Origin: Flavobacterium ajazii
GTDB lineage: Bacteria; Bacteroidota; Bacteroidia; Flavobacteriales; Flavobacteriaceae
Direction of reading: 5' to 3'
NCBI RefSeq assembly: GCF_010614725.1
Contig: NZ_JAAEHL010000016.1
Location: 1 to 64,000, forward strand
Length of the DNA stretch: 64,000 bases
In this document: positions 8,158 through 16,655 of the stretch, in pieces
How positions within the stretch are numbered: the first letter of the stretch is position 1
Layout of the letters: each line of letters begins with the position of its first letter
Program-made: the position numbers and the translations under genes
The notes under the pieces: model-generated
Told to the model about the DNA's origin: nothing
Databases searched by the model: none
Seen by the model: only the letters and a program-made list of their open reading frames with translations

Positions 8158-9345
8158 TTATTTAATCCTTTCATAAGCCCTTTTAGGGATCTTCTTTATG
8201 TCCTTTTTTTGGACTTCCATTAAGTAGATGTACTTTTTATAGGATAGTTTAGCATCCTTTTTTTTATTATCTGCCCATTGAGCATCTGCTAAATTTAACC
8301 ATGCGACAACTCTCTGAGGATTATTATCTATAATCTCATTTAAAAAAAGTATAGATTCTTTATAAGCTCCTGATTGTTCCAAGTAATATGCCACATCATT
8401 TAGTTTATCTGTATCTATTATTTTAATATCTTTTATATATTTACCTTCATTTAATGGGGCTGTCATAAATTTATCATCATTTGTTATTGTGAAATTTACA
8501 ACACCAATTCTTTTGTAAACATTATCATACAAATTTGTAAGTGCAAATGATTTATTTTCTGAAAATGAGTCATTTAAAGAACTCCCTATATCCTCCAAAT
8601 CATTATATAATTGATTAGTTAGTTTATAATTTTTCAAATACACTTTATTAGATAAAGAACCTTCTTTACTATATTTTAGAATTTCTTTAGATATTAAATA
8701 AATAGCATTGTTTTTACATATAAAACTATAAACTTGTTTCATTTTCGTAGAAGATGCATTATACTCATACGTTAAAAAAAAGCTTTTCTCATCTACAGTT
8801 TCTAAACTTGTACTCAATGACATTTCATTTATTATCAGACCTTTATATTCTTTTTTATTTACAAATAATGACTTATTTTCAATCCTTGCTAAATCATTAT
8901 TCTTCAGTTTATTACCATTTTCATTTATTTCACTTAAAAGTAAATTATAGTCAATAAAAGAATAAATTACTGGCTTATTTCCTTTGGTATACTTTACAAT
9001 TCCCCAATAATTTTTTAAAGAGTCTATATTTAGATTGAAATTTTCATTTTGAAAATAAACATTTCTAGATTTTAATTTTATGAGATTATTACCTAGTTTT
9101 TGGGATATTTCTGAAAAGTAAGCGTTGTTATCGTCTGCTATAACATAAAAACTCTTTTCTCCCATAGTTTTTTTAAGAGAATCTATTACTTTAATATTTG
9201 GTGTATAATAATATACTCCATCTTTTGTTATAGTAACTTGAGCTTGATTATTTGTAATTACATTCGCTTGCCCTTTCTCTTGCCCTTTGCAGGATATAAA
9301 AGTGCTTAATATTGATAACTGAATAATTGTATATATATACTTCAT
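8158..9345 (-). CDS. Lipoprotein with C-terminal TPR, candidate immunity protein
   Basis: 395 aa from the ATG at 9345, chosen because it gives a proper lipoprotein signal (M-K-Y-I-Y, hydrophobic core, lipobox L-S-T-F-I-S-C). The longer in-frame start at 9399 would overlap the effector gene and add a charged leader. The middle is unrecognised; residues from about 320 on look TPR-like (D-N-N-P-Q-R-V-V-A-W-L-N-L-A-D). It begins 16 bp after the stop of the 934-aa effector candidate. A periplasm-facing lipoprotein directly behind a wall-degrading toxin is the expected place for an immunity protein. That role is inferred from position; strong AT bias hints at horizontal acquisition. Confidence 0.7.
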   Translation of the reverse strand: MKYIYTIIQLSILSTFISCKGQEKGQANVITNNQAQVTITKDGVYYYTPNIKVIDSLKKTMGEKSFYVIADDNNAYFSEISQKLGNNLIKLKSRNVYFQNENFNLNIDSLKNYWGIVKYTKGNKPVIYSFIDYNLLLSEINENGNKLKNNDLARIENKSLFVNKKEYKGLIINEMSLSTSLETVDEKSFFLTYEYNASSTKMKQVYSFICKNNAIYLISKEILKYSKEGSLSNKVYLKNYKLTNQLYNDLEDIGSSLNDSFSENKSFALTNLYDNVYKRIGVVNFTITNDDKFMTAPLNEGKYIKDIKIIDTDKLNDVAYYLEQSGAYKESILFLNEIIDNNPQRVVAWLNLADAQWADNKKKDAKLSYKKYIYLMEVQKKDIKKIPKRAYERIK

Positions 9346-9361
9346 TTTATGAATATTTTTA

Positions 9362-12166
9362 TTATTGAGTAATTTCAACATGATACACCGCATTCTCAAT
9401 TAAAACTTGATCTACTTCTGTTCTTTTTTGAATCTCTGTTAAAAAATCATTTGGATTAATAAGTCTACTAATTGGTACATCAAACACATTTATTACATTA
9501 GGATTTGCACAATGTTTCGAAACTGTTGTGGGACCTAATTCGTTTATTTTTGCCTCCATTAAACTTATAACCTGATTCCTAGTTTTATTTACATTTGTAA
9601 CATATACATCAATTATCTTCTGACCTGGTTCTAAGTATGTATTGCGTTGTTCTTGTAAATCTCTCTCACAATTATCAAACATTATTCTAGCTTGATCATG
9701 TGGTGTTCTTGCGGTACTAGTTATATAAATATCATTATTATTAGATGCTCTACCAACCTCTTTTAGTATATTAATAGAGTTTTGAGATACTGCATCTTCG
9801 TGAGCAGATTGTCCAACAAAATGAATATTAACATTACTTTCAGAATTATCTTTTCCTGTACAATTACATTGAATTTTTAAACATTTTTCTATTTCCTGTG
9901 CATAATCTTTAATATCCGAGGCTCTATCAGTTCCATTAATAATTCTTCTTGCATTAAGATAATCTGTTTTACTCCCATTTATGTAATCTGATAGTTTTTT
10001 ATCTGTAAAAGAGCCTTGCTCCATCCCATAAATCATAATTTTCATTGCTAATTCATGATCTAATGCTTTTTCTGGGTGATTAATTAAATCAACACCAAAT
10101 TTTTCTTTCATTTTTCTATAATTTTTTTTCCATGTTAATTGAACGAACCCTCTTCCATGATATTTTACTCCATCTCCTTCAATCGTATTTTCAGCATCCT
10201 TAGCCATTTGTCTTCTATTCTCATCTTTACCTAGAATTGGATCATACATTCTTTCAAAATAACTATTTCCTCCATATTCATTAATTGGATTAAAAGTATG
10301 TGCTGTTTCTAATTTTGCAGTTGCTAACATATATGCAATATGTTTTAAGTTACAGCAACGCTTTTCATTAGTATAATATTCAGCCGTTGATTTAAAAATT
10401 TTAGTTAGACTACTTTTCTGATCTTCACTAATACCGTTAAATTTTTTAGAATACTCTTCAAAAAAGTATTTTTCATCTATTTTACATCCATCATTACCCC
10501 CAATCACAAAATACTCCCCATCTCTTTTCAAAAATTCCCCTTCGTGTTTTACAGTCTCTCCCTGGCATTCTGCTTTTAGCCAAAGACTTTCTGCTTGTGT
10601 TTTGTAGGTATCGAAAGTAATAGGATCACCACCCTTGTAAGTTTTGTTTTCTAAAGCTTTTTCTACATCGTCTGCAAAGGCTGTTTTTCCGGTTGCTATC
10701 TTAGTATTACCTTGTTTTCCTTCTTTTGCATTTTTTAATATTATTGCTGCAAATTGCTTTTTGTTGTCAACTGTAATAGTTGTTTCTTCACTTTTAAATG
10801 TATAGGTATAAGCTTCTTCTTTTTTTCCTTTAAGCAGTTTTTCTTTCCATATTTTTAAATCTTCATCCGCTTTTGGGCGCAATTTCACTTTTACCTTTGC
10901 TAAGCCGTTTTCAACGGTTGCTTTTAGAGTTGTAAGTTCTGCTCCGTCTTCTTTGGCTTCTAAAACTGGTACAGCTACATCTGCATCTACTATAATGGTT
11001 TCTTTTTCTTTTATTGTAATAGAAATTTCTTTTCCATCTAATAAAAATGTTTTTGCAATAACATATACTTCCTCTTCCAGTGGAGCACTATTGATTTTTT
11101 TGTATTCTGCTCCTAATTTGCATAAATTAAATGTTATAGTAGTGTCTTTTGCATACGATTCTTCTACAAGAGCATTTTTAATATCATCAAGTTTTGCATA
11201 TTTTTTATCTGCTTTGACTAGTGTGTCAACTTTGCTCTTAATGATACCTGCAATTTTATTCTTATCATATTTGATGTTAGGATTGGCAAATTTATACTCA
11301 TGCTGGCCATCAATCTCTGTAGTTTCTTTTGTGAATTCTTCTTTAGCAAAATACGCACTAATAATGCCCTCTGTTTTTACTTCTTCCACACCAGGAGTGT
11401 CGGCAATTATTAAAGGGGTCGTATTGGTTGGTATTTCAAATACTGGTATTGCAATTATACTGTTAGTTTTTATTATTTTAAACGAAAGTATTTTATCACT
11501 CCCGCTTGCATTTTTAATATAATCTTTTTCAAAATCAAGTACTTTTATATAAAAATTTTCTAAAGTTTCAGGTAATCCTGGGAATTCCCTATAAAAGGAT
11601 TTAATTTTGAACTTACCTTTGAGAATCCCATCAGTGCAGTTTTCTTTTACACTATCTATAAGTTTCGAACCTTTTTGACTATACAATTCTAATGTTAGTG
11701 TGTCACCATTTAAACCCTCTGTTTCTAATGTAATAAATAAGTCCTGTCCATAATTTATTTGACTATGATCTGCTGTGTTTCGTTTTTTACTCCAAGAGGC
11801 AGAAATTATTTTTTTTTCACATTTCCCAAATACATTCACCCCGGTGTTTCTTCGATCATGCCTACCATCTAAACTTACTTCTAAGTAATAGGCATATCTC
11901 CCACATAGTTTTTTAGGAAGGGTAACACCATAAGGCACTCCTGCTGGTTTTATTGTTGTGTTAAATTTTTCTATCTTTTTTTGATCCATCCACAGCCATG
12001 TGATATTTCTTCTTTTTTCTTCTTCAGTAGTTTCATTATGCCATTCGCCAACCGCAAATAAAGCCTCTTGATTTGGATTTATACAAATTATATCACCAGA
12101 TTTAAAATAATCGTCAAATTGAAAGCTGTTTGATAACCTCTTTATTTTTTTTACACCCTTTGCCAT
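9362..12166 (-). CDS. T6SS effector candidate: GH19-like muramidase/chitinase fold plus M15-like peptidase domain
   Basis: 934 aa, no signal peptide. The N-terminal ~500 residues are strand-rich repeated modules that probably dock onto the spike. About residues 590-770 form a GH19/lysozyme-like domain: E620 in A-K-L-E-T-A-H-T-F is the likely catalytic acid and G-R-G-F-V-Q-L-T-W (about 671-679) is the family signature. The last ~150 residues resemble a zinc D,D-peptidase of the M15 type: an S-T-A-R-T-P-x-x-Q segment, then S-K-H885, D896 and H929 as possible metal ligands. Such a protein could cut both glycan and peptide bonds of peptidoglycan. It is flanked by a PAAR-like gene (32 bp upstream) and a lipoprotein gene (16 bp downstream), the classic effector/immunity layout. 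GH19-like is well supported; the M15 assignment is weaker. Confidence 0.8.
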   Translation of the reverse strand: MAKGVKKIKRLSNSFQFDDYFKSGDIICINPNQEALFAVGEWHNETTEEEKRRNITWLWMDQKKIEKFNTTIKPAGVPYGVTLPKKLCGRYAYYLEVSLDGRHDRRNTGVNVFGKCEKKIISASWSKKRNTADHSQINYGQDLFITLETEGLNGDTLTLELYSQKGSKLIDSVKENCTDGILKGKFKIKSFYREFPGLPETLENFYIKVLDFEKDYIKNASGSDKILSFKIIKTNSIIAIPVFEIPTNTTPLIIADTPGVEEVKTEGIISAYFAKEEFTKETTEIDGQHEYKFANPNIKYDKNKIAGIIKSKVDTLVKADKKYAKLDDIKNALVEESYAKDTTITFNLCKLGAEYKKINSAPLEEEVYVIAKTFLLDGKEISITIKEKETIIVDADVAVPVLEAKEDGAELTTLKATVENGLAKVKVKLRPKADEDLKIWKEKLLKGKKEEAYTYTFKSEETTITVDNKKQFAAIILKNAKEGKQGNTKIATGKTAFADDVEKALENKTYKGGDPITFDTYKTQAESLWLKAECQGETVKHEGEFLKRDGEYFVIGGNDGCKIDEKYFFEEYSKKFNGISEDQKSSLTKIFKSTAEYYTNEKRCCNLKHIAYMLATAKLETAHTFNPINEYGGNSYFERMYDPILGKDENRRQMAKDAENTIEGDGVKYHGRGFVQLTWKKNYRKMKEKFGVDLINHPEKALDHELAMKIMIYGMEQGSFTDKKLSDYINGSKTDYLNARRIINGTDRASDIKDYAQEIEKCLKIQCNCTGKDNSESNVNIHFVGQSAHEDAVSQNSINILKEVGRASNNNDIYITSTARTPHDQARIMFDNCERDLQEQRNTYLEPGQKIIDVYVTNVNKTRNQVISLMEAKINELGPTTVSKHCANPNVINVFDVPISRLINPNDFLTEIQKRTEVDQVLIENAVYHVEITQ

Positions 12167-12198
12167 TTTATGCTTTTAGAAAATAGTGAAATTATTTT

Positions 12199-12696
12199 TT
12201 AACTATATAGTATTCCTTCGTCGGTATGCTTCCTTTGAAATAGCTCTTCTATATCTACCATCGGGTTTATTTGCTTTTGGACTTGAGGTTTGGCATTCTT
12301 TACATTCTGTTCAGCCACTTCTGCTTTTTGTCCGTGTTTATCTACTTCAATACAATCAGCACCTCCAATAGGACAGGTTGCTTTACTGTCTTCCAGTAAT
12401 ATTTTTCCTTTGTTAGACAAGGTGACTTTTTCGTAAAAACCACTCCATTTGGTAATTACTGCCTGACATGGCAGGTAATCGCCACTTCCGTTGGGCTGCA
12501 TTTTACATTTACCAAAAGTATTTTTCTCTAATGTTTGTCCAATTTCTTTATCGGTTGCTATGAGTTTATTTGCGGCATCTTTGTCATTCGCATAATGCTT
12601 ACTATGTGTTTTAACCTTAAGTTTATCTAACTTAGGCTCTACACTAAACTTACATTTTACTGTCGCTCCCTGTACCACTACATGTTTTCCACTCAT
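12199..12696 (-). CDS. PAAR-like DUF4280 spike-tip protein
   Basis: 165 aa. It starts M-S-G-K-H-V-V-V-Q-G-A-T-V-K-C, then has regularly spaced cysteines (C-K-M-Q, C-Q-A-V, C-P-I-G-G-A-D-C), the pattern of DUF4280, a family with the PAAR-repeat fold. PAAR proteins cap the VgrG spike and carry effectors. The gene lies between a LysM protein and the large effector candidate, so it probably attaches that effector. The last ~45 residues are a polar, flexible tail. Confidence 0.85.
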   Translation of the reverse strand: MSGKHVVVQGATVKCKFSVEPKLDKLKVKTHSKHYANDKDAANKLIATDKEIGQTLEKNTFGKCKMQPNGSGDYLPCQAVITKWSGFYEKVTLSNKGKILLEDSKATCPIGGADCIEVDKHGQKAEVAEQNVKNAKPQVQKQINPMVDIEELFQRKHTDEGILYS

Positions 12697-12735
12697 AATC
12701 TTACCTTAATTTGGATATCAAAAAAATAACTCTTC

Positions 12736-13806
12736 TTAACTTTCAATTACTTTGTCTCTTTTCAAAAGCTCAATTTCAATCGCTGTTTTTACAGGTTCAG
12801 CGTTATCAATATTCCATTCCAAATTCACTTTTTCCACAGTATAAGTATCCGAATTTAAAAAGTAGACAGCATTATAATTCACTTTCAAATGAGCATTCCC
12901 ATATAAAAAACCAAACCCCGAATCTGTATAATTTCCTTTTTGTTCTATTTTAATATTACCGGCATCATCCAAATCGGGAGCCATTTTATGTTGTACTCTA
13001 AATACTGATTCTGTTTCTTTTTGTAACGGAAATAACAAATCTCTCTCAAATTCATAATTTGCTGTATAACCTACATGAAGGCCATTAAAAAAAGTCCTCA
13101 AAAAATAATCGGAACGAAGTGATGTCAATACTCTCTCTGAACTCTTCAGCGTATCTTCTGTATGTTTTATATAATTTTCAACTACTTCTCCCTCATAATA
13201 ATCTAAAATTTCACTTTTAATTTTTCCCCAACGACTTTCAATTTCATCGTGATTATAAATATCAATCCATTTACCAAATTCATCCACAACAATTTTTAAC
13301 GGGTACAAAACTTCAGCTGTTTTAGCTGCCAATCCATCCATTAAAGTGTCCGGCATTTTACCATTTATATAAATATCAGATGCTCTGTTAATCTCAAAAA
13401 GATGATACTTGTTTTTATAAGAAGCGAGCCATTTTACGCTTATCTTCATTTCTGTAACATCAATCTCGTCTCCGCATTCATAAGTATATTTTACTTTATA
13501 GCTTTCATCGGTTTGTTCAGGTGTAAAAGGCAGTCTGTAATTTTTTCCTAAACTGACTTTTTTAGGCTTTTTATTAATTACTTCATCTTCGCTTTTGACT
13601 GGTGTCAAAATCAAAAACTCCAGATGCCTGCTAAAATCAGCTTCTATCAAATCTGAAATATCACAATACATATTATGATAGCGTCTGAGTTCATGTGCAT
13701 CAAATCCTAACTCTACTGCCACACTTTCCAGCGTATCACCTTTTTTTATTTCATAAAATCGGTGTTTCGTATATGCGGGTTTCTCAGATTCTTCTATATA
13801 ATACAT
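12736..13806 (-). CDS. LysM-domain protein, probable effector-loading or spike-associated factor
   Basis: 356 aa without a signal peptide. A single LysM domain sits at about residues 15-70 (Y-E-I-K-K-G-D-T-L-E-S-V-A-V-E-L-G). The remaining ~280 residues contain strand-rich stretches and a W-N-I-D strand near the end, which I do not recognise. LysM in a cytoplasmic protein next to a PAAR-like gene recalls the small LysM baseplate proteins of contractile phage tails and extracellular injection systems. It may therefore bridge spike and baseplate rather than bind peptidoglycan in the envelope. It starts 27 bp after the tssN stop, and the PAAR-like gene follows 39 bp downstream. Confidence 0.75.
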   Translation of the reverse strand: MYYIEESEKPAYTKHRFYEIKKGDTLESVAVELGFDAHELRRYHNMYCDISDLIEADFSRHLEFLILTPVKSEDEVINKKPKKVSLGKNYRLPFTPEQTDESYKVKYTYECGDEIDVTEMKISVKWLASYKNKYHLFEINRASDIYINGKMPDTLMDGLAAKTAEVLYPLKIVVDEFGKWIDIYNHDEIESRWGKIKSEILDYYEGEVVENYIKHTEDTLKSSERVLTSLRSDYFLRTFFNGLHVGYTANYEFERDLLFPLQKETESVFRVQHKMAPDLDDAGNIKIEQKGNYTDSGFGFLYGNAHLKVNYNAVYFLNSDTYTVEKVNLEWNIDNAEPVKTAIEIELLKRDKVIES

Positions 13807-13833
13807 CGATGAAGTGATTTCAAATTACAGTTA

Positions 13834-14784
13834 TTAATTCATTCCTGCATTTGCACCATATACAAATTCCGGATCTTCTGACTTATCTTTTTTTGTTATT
13901 TCAACCTTTTTTTCTTTTTGTCTTTTACAGATAATAACCGAGTTCTCTGTTATACCATTCATTCCTAATGTATATTTTGCATCCACATATCTGGCTGGCT
14001 GATACCATTTTGGCTGAAGGAAAAATACCCAGTTGCAATTTTCTCCTTTATACTTTAATTGTATCTTACTCTCGGCATTATGTTTATTATATCCTGTAAC
14101 CGTATGGTAAAACAGAGCTCCAAAATCAATTCTTACAGGTCCTTTTGATCTGATAGAAGTATAAGTTTCACTATCATAATCTTTCTGAATTAATAAAGTA
14201 ATCAATAGAAGGTCTTTCATTTCTACATTCTCTACAACCGGAAAAGGATTTTCACGTTCAGGTATTTTCCATGTAACGTATTCTTTTGGAGGTATCTGAA
14301 GCATATAATTAAAAACGGCGTAAACTCCGGTAGGAACTATAAAAACCAAAAAGTGTGAGCACATTAAAAAAGTAAGTCCAATACCACTTAACGCTGTATA
14401 AATAATGATGAATAATACACTTGAATAAAGCATTATCAAGCACGAAAACAGCAATTCATTAGCAACCAGCTTTTGATTAAATTCATTAAAATAAATGCGG
14501 TATAAGTAAACATGAAGCGTTCCGAATAGTAAAGAAGCTATCTGATAAAAAAGAAACTCATCTGATACTTCAGTAAATAATTTGTTGTAGCCTAAAAACC
14601 CTACAAGGGCATAGATGAGTATGGCTGAGAAAATATAGATATAAAATTTCTTTTTATATTTTACTGCAAATTCTTTTACTTTATCACTAAATACCATTGT
14701 AAGTAAAACGCTAACGGCTATAATTACAACCAAAAATACAATGAGCCTGACATCAATAAGTGCTCCTAAATGCTTTTTTACCAT
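13834..14784 (-). CDS. tssN: TssN, polytopic membrane-complex protein
   Basis: 316 aa. Five transmembrane helices are visible (about 11-32, 46-66, 76-96, 106-130 and 135-157), followed by a ~150-residue cytoplasmic domain. This layout is that of TssN, the Bacteroidota-specific protein that connects the membrane complex to the baseplate. The start is the ATG two bases after the tssG stop, so translation is probably coupled. The C-terminal tail is charged (K-K-D-K-S-E-D-P-E). Confidence 0.85.
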   Translation of the reverse strand: MVKKHLGALIDVRLIVFLVVIIAVSVLLTMVFSDKVKEFAVKYKKKFYIYIFSAILIYALVGFLGYNKLFTEVSDEFLFYQIASLLFGTLHVYLYRIYFNEFNQKLVANELLFSCLIMLYSSVLFIIIYTALSGIGLTFLMCSHFLVFIVPTGVYAVFNYMLQIPPKEYVTWKIPERENPFPVVENVEMKDLLLITLLIQKDYDSETYTSIRSKGPVRIDFGALFYHTVTGYNKHNAESKIQLKYKGENCNWVFFLQPKWYQPARYVDAKYTLGMNGITENSVIICKRQKEKKVEITKKDKSEDPEFVYGANAGMN

Positions 14785-14786
14785 TT

Positions 14787-15713
14787 CTAAAGTCGTGTTG
14801 TATAGCCCAACACAGGCTCATTATTAAAATTAAACTTTTCTGTTTCGTGGTTTATCAATAAGACTATTTTGACCTCAACTTCCATTGGAAAAAAGTGTTC
14901 GCAAAAACAGTCTATAAACTTTTTTATATCTCCTTCGTTTATATAATTATGAAAAGGTTTATTAACTATCGGGCCAATTTCTATGGTTACATTCATAGAA
15001 TAATCCGTATAATTTTTTCCACTGATGAAATCTACTCCTAATCTGTTTTCGCCTAATATAATTTGCTCACCTTCTTCACTAAGTTCTTTTGAAGTTGTAG
15101 TTTCAAAAGTCACTTTTTCTTCTATAATAGTTGACAAACACTTACAGGCTAAATCTATATCTCCTACAATTTTGTATGCATATGGTAAAAGCCTAATAAA
15201 CTTAGAGACTAATACTGCCGGATAAATATGAGGCAGTCCCCAAAAATCATAGAAAAACTCTAATGACTTACCTGAATTAAGTTTGTATAAAAAATCCCTT
15301 TCAACACTTTCTATTTTGGTTTTGTAATGAAAAATTTCATTCTCAAAAGGATTAAAAAAATTACGTGCTTCGGCTTCCTGTTTTTTCTGGTGCTTATGTT
15401 CCCTGATCATCTGCTGCACAGATTTATCAGCATTATTTTCCTTTAAACTGTGTATATATCCTTCCGGAAGCGTATCATAAATACTGTCTCTTGACAACAG
15501 TATATTAAGATATTCACGCTTATCATAATTATCATCTTTGATAGCTGCTCCTAAAATATCGCTTCTATAAGCTCTTGAAAACTGCCCCTGATTAGAAATC
15601 ATAATTTCTTCCTGAACAATAGAAGTATTCTCCAGAAGTTCATTAGCAATTACTTCAGCCCTTATATCGTCTGAGATATTCTCTATTTCCCGAACCAGGT
15701 CTTCAAGATTCAT
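14787..15713 (-). CDS. tssG: TssG-like baseplate protein
   Basis: 308 aa from the ATG at 15713 (M-N-L-E-D-L-V). An in-frame ATG at 15737 would overlap the preceding gene by 23 bp and add a basic leader, so I prefer the shorter form. The middle has F-Y-D-F-W-G-L-P-H-I-Y-P and the late part has I-I-L-G-E-N-R-L-G, the latter a recognised TssG feature (a hydrophobic strand ending in G-x-x-x-L-G). TssG forms part of the baseplate wedge with TssF, which is not seen in this window. It is followed directly by tssN. Confidence 0.72.
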   Translation of the reverse strand: MNLEDLVREIENISDDIRAEVIANELLENTSIVQEEIMISNQGQFSRAYRSDILGAAIKDDNYDKREYLNILLSRDSIYDTLPEGYIHSLKENNADKSVQQMIREHKHQKKQEAEARNFFNPFENEIFHYKTKIESVERDFLYKLNSGKSLEFFYDFWGLPHIYPAVLVSKFIRLLPYAYKIVGDIDLACKCLSTIIEEKVTFETTTSKELSEEGEQIILGENRLGVDFISGKNYTDYSMNVTIEIGPIVNKPFHNYINEGDIKKFIDCFCEHFFPMEVEVKIVLLINHETEKFNFNNEPVLGYTTRL

Positions 15714-15714
15714 G

Positions 15715-16356
15715 TTATTTTTTCTTTGTGTCTTCATTGATTCTTCCTGCTCCTATGTATCGCAACTGAAAATAGTCGTCATTAAAATTATAAATAGCCA
15801 AACCTTTGTTTGTACAGGCCAAAATTCTATCGTTATGCAGGTATATACCAACATCCGAAATAGGATGATCCTTATCGTATCTGAAAAAAATCAAATCACC
15901 TTCTGCCAAAAAGCTCCTTCCTGTAAAAATCTGTATCGATTTTGATTTCCACATTCCGGCAGGGTCTTTAGGAAGTGTAACTTTATAAACTTCACTATAC
16001 AGGGACTGAACAAAATAAGAACAGTCAATACCTGTGTTTGAAAAACTCTTTTCTTTGTAAGGTGTATTAATCCATGGATCTATGTATGAATATAATTTGT
16101 AATTCGTAATCTTGTTTGGTATTACGCCCAGTACAATGGAATATTTTTCTTTTAAAGCCAAAATGGCATCACTTAAATTTTCTGAATTATCATTTACAAC
16201 TGTTTTATTGCTCAAACCTGATTCTTCCATTTTAGCCTGCTTTTTGAGTGCTTCCAAAGAATAATCATATTTAAAAGGAACCTGAGAAATATATTTCTTA
16301 CTACTGCAGCCTATATTTAAAAGCATTATGAGTACTAATACAATTGTTTTATTCAT
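15715..16356 (-). CDS. NlpC/P60-like lipoprotein lacking the usual catalytic histidine
   Basis: 213 aa with a lipobox (L-N-I-G-C17). From about residue 85 it has the NlpC/P60 fold: C112 in I-D-C-S-Y-F-V, the L-P-K-D-P-x-G-M-W segment and E-G-D-L-I-F-F. At the place of the catalytic His (normally s-H-V-G-I-Y) it has D168 (S-D-V-G-I-Y-L), with a nearby H164 that could only substitute by rearrangement. It may be an inactive peptidoglycan-binding form, or an enzyme with altered geometry. It is the first gene of the leftward T6SS run, starting 299 bp from the divergent PKD gene. Lipoprotein status fits a role in the outer part of the membrane complex, but it cannot be matched with certainty to TssQ or another named protein. 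Confidence 0.8.
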   Translation of the reverse strand: MNKTIVLVLIMLLNIGCSSKKYISQVPFKYDYSLEALKKQAKMEESGLSNKTVVNDNSENLSDAILALKEKYSIVLGVIPNKITNYKLYSYIDPWINTPYKEKSFSNTGIDCSYFVQSLYSEVYKVTLPKDPAGMWKSKSIQIFTGRSFLAEGDLIFFRYDKDHPISDVGIYLHNDRILACTNKGLAIYNFNDDYFQLRYIGAGRINEDTKKK

Positions 16357-16474
16357 AAAAAAAATACTTATTGTTTGCCATTTCCTTTTACGGCAATGAC
16401 GAAATCATCTATAACTTATTGATGTTTTTGGATTAACAACTGACTGGAAGTGGTATTTATCAGTTTATATGTCT

Positions 16475-16498
16475 TTTATGAAAAATTTCTTTCATAAA
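16475..16498. promoter_or_regulatory. Palindromic site in the divergent T6SS promoter region
   Basis: Perfect 9-bp arms TTTATGAAA (16475-16483) and TTTCATAAA (16490-16498) separated by 6 nt. It lies in the 299-bp region between the leftward lipoprotein gene and the rightward PKD-tssH pair, a suitable place for an operator controlling both transcripts. No regulator gene is adjacent. An RNA hairpin is the alternative, but no U-tract follows. Confidence 0.45.
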
Positions 16499-16596
16499 TA
16501 TTGAGGTCGCAAACCTAAGAAATTATTCTGTAAGAATTGTAATAAAATTTGTAAAAAATTATGCTAATTATTTTACAATTTTAAAATAATAAAAAC

Positions 16597-16604
16597 TATT
16601 TTTG
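16597..16604 (+). promoter_or_regulatory. Putative -7 box of the PKD-tssH transcript
   Basis: TATTTTTG, an exact TAnnTTTG match, 51 nt before the ATG at 16656. A -33 TTTG element at the right spacing is not clear. Confidence 0.45.
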
Positions 16605-16655
16605 CCAGCATCTTTATAAAAAATATCTTACTTAATTATTAGCCTTTAGAAAAAA

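Noticed and set aside
9346..9399. Longer start of the TPR lipoprotein
   Set aside because: It overlaps the effector gene and would bury the lipoprotein signal behind a basic leader.
10953..11522. 189-codon open frame opposite the effector gene
   Set aside because: Composition and position show it is a shadow of the real minus-strand frame; no initiation site or homology seen.
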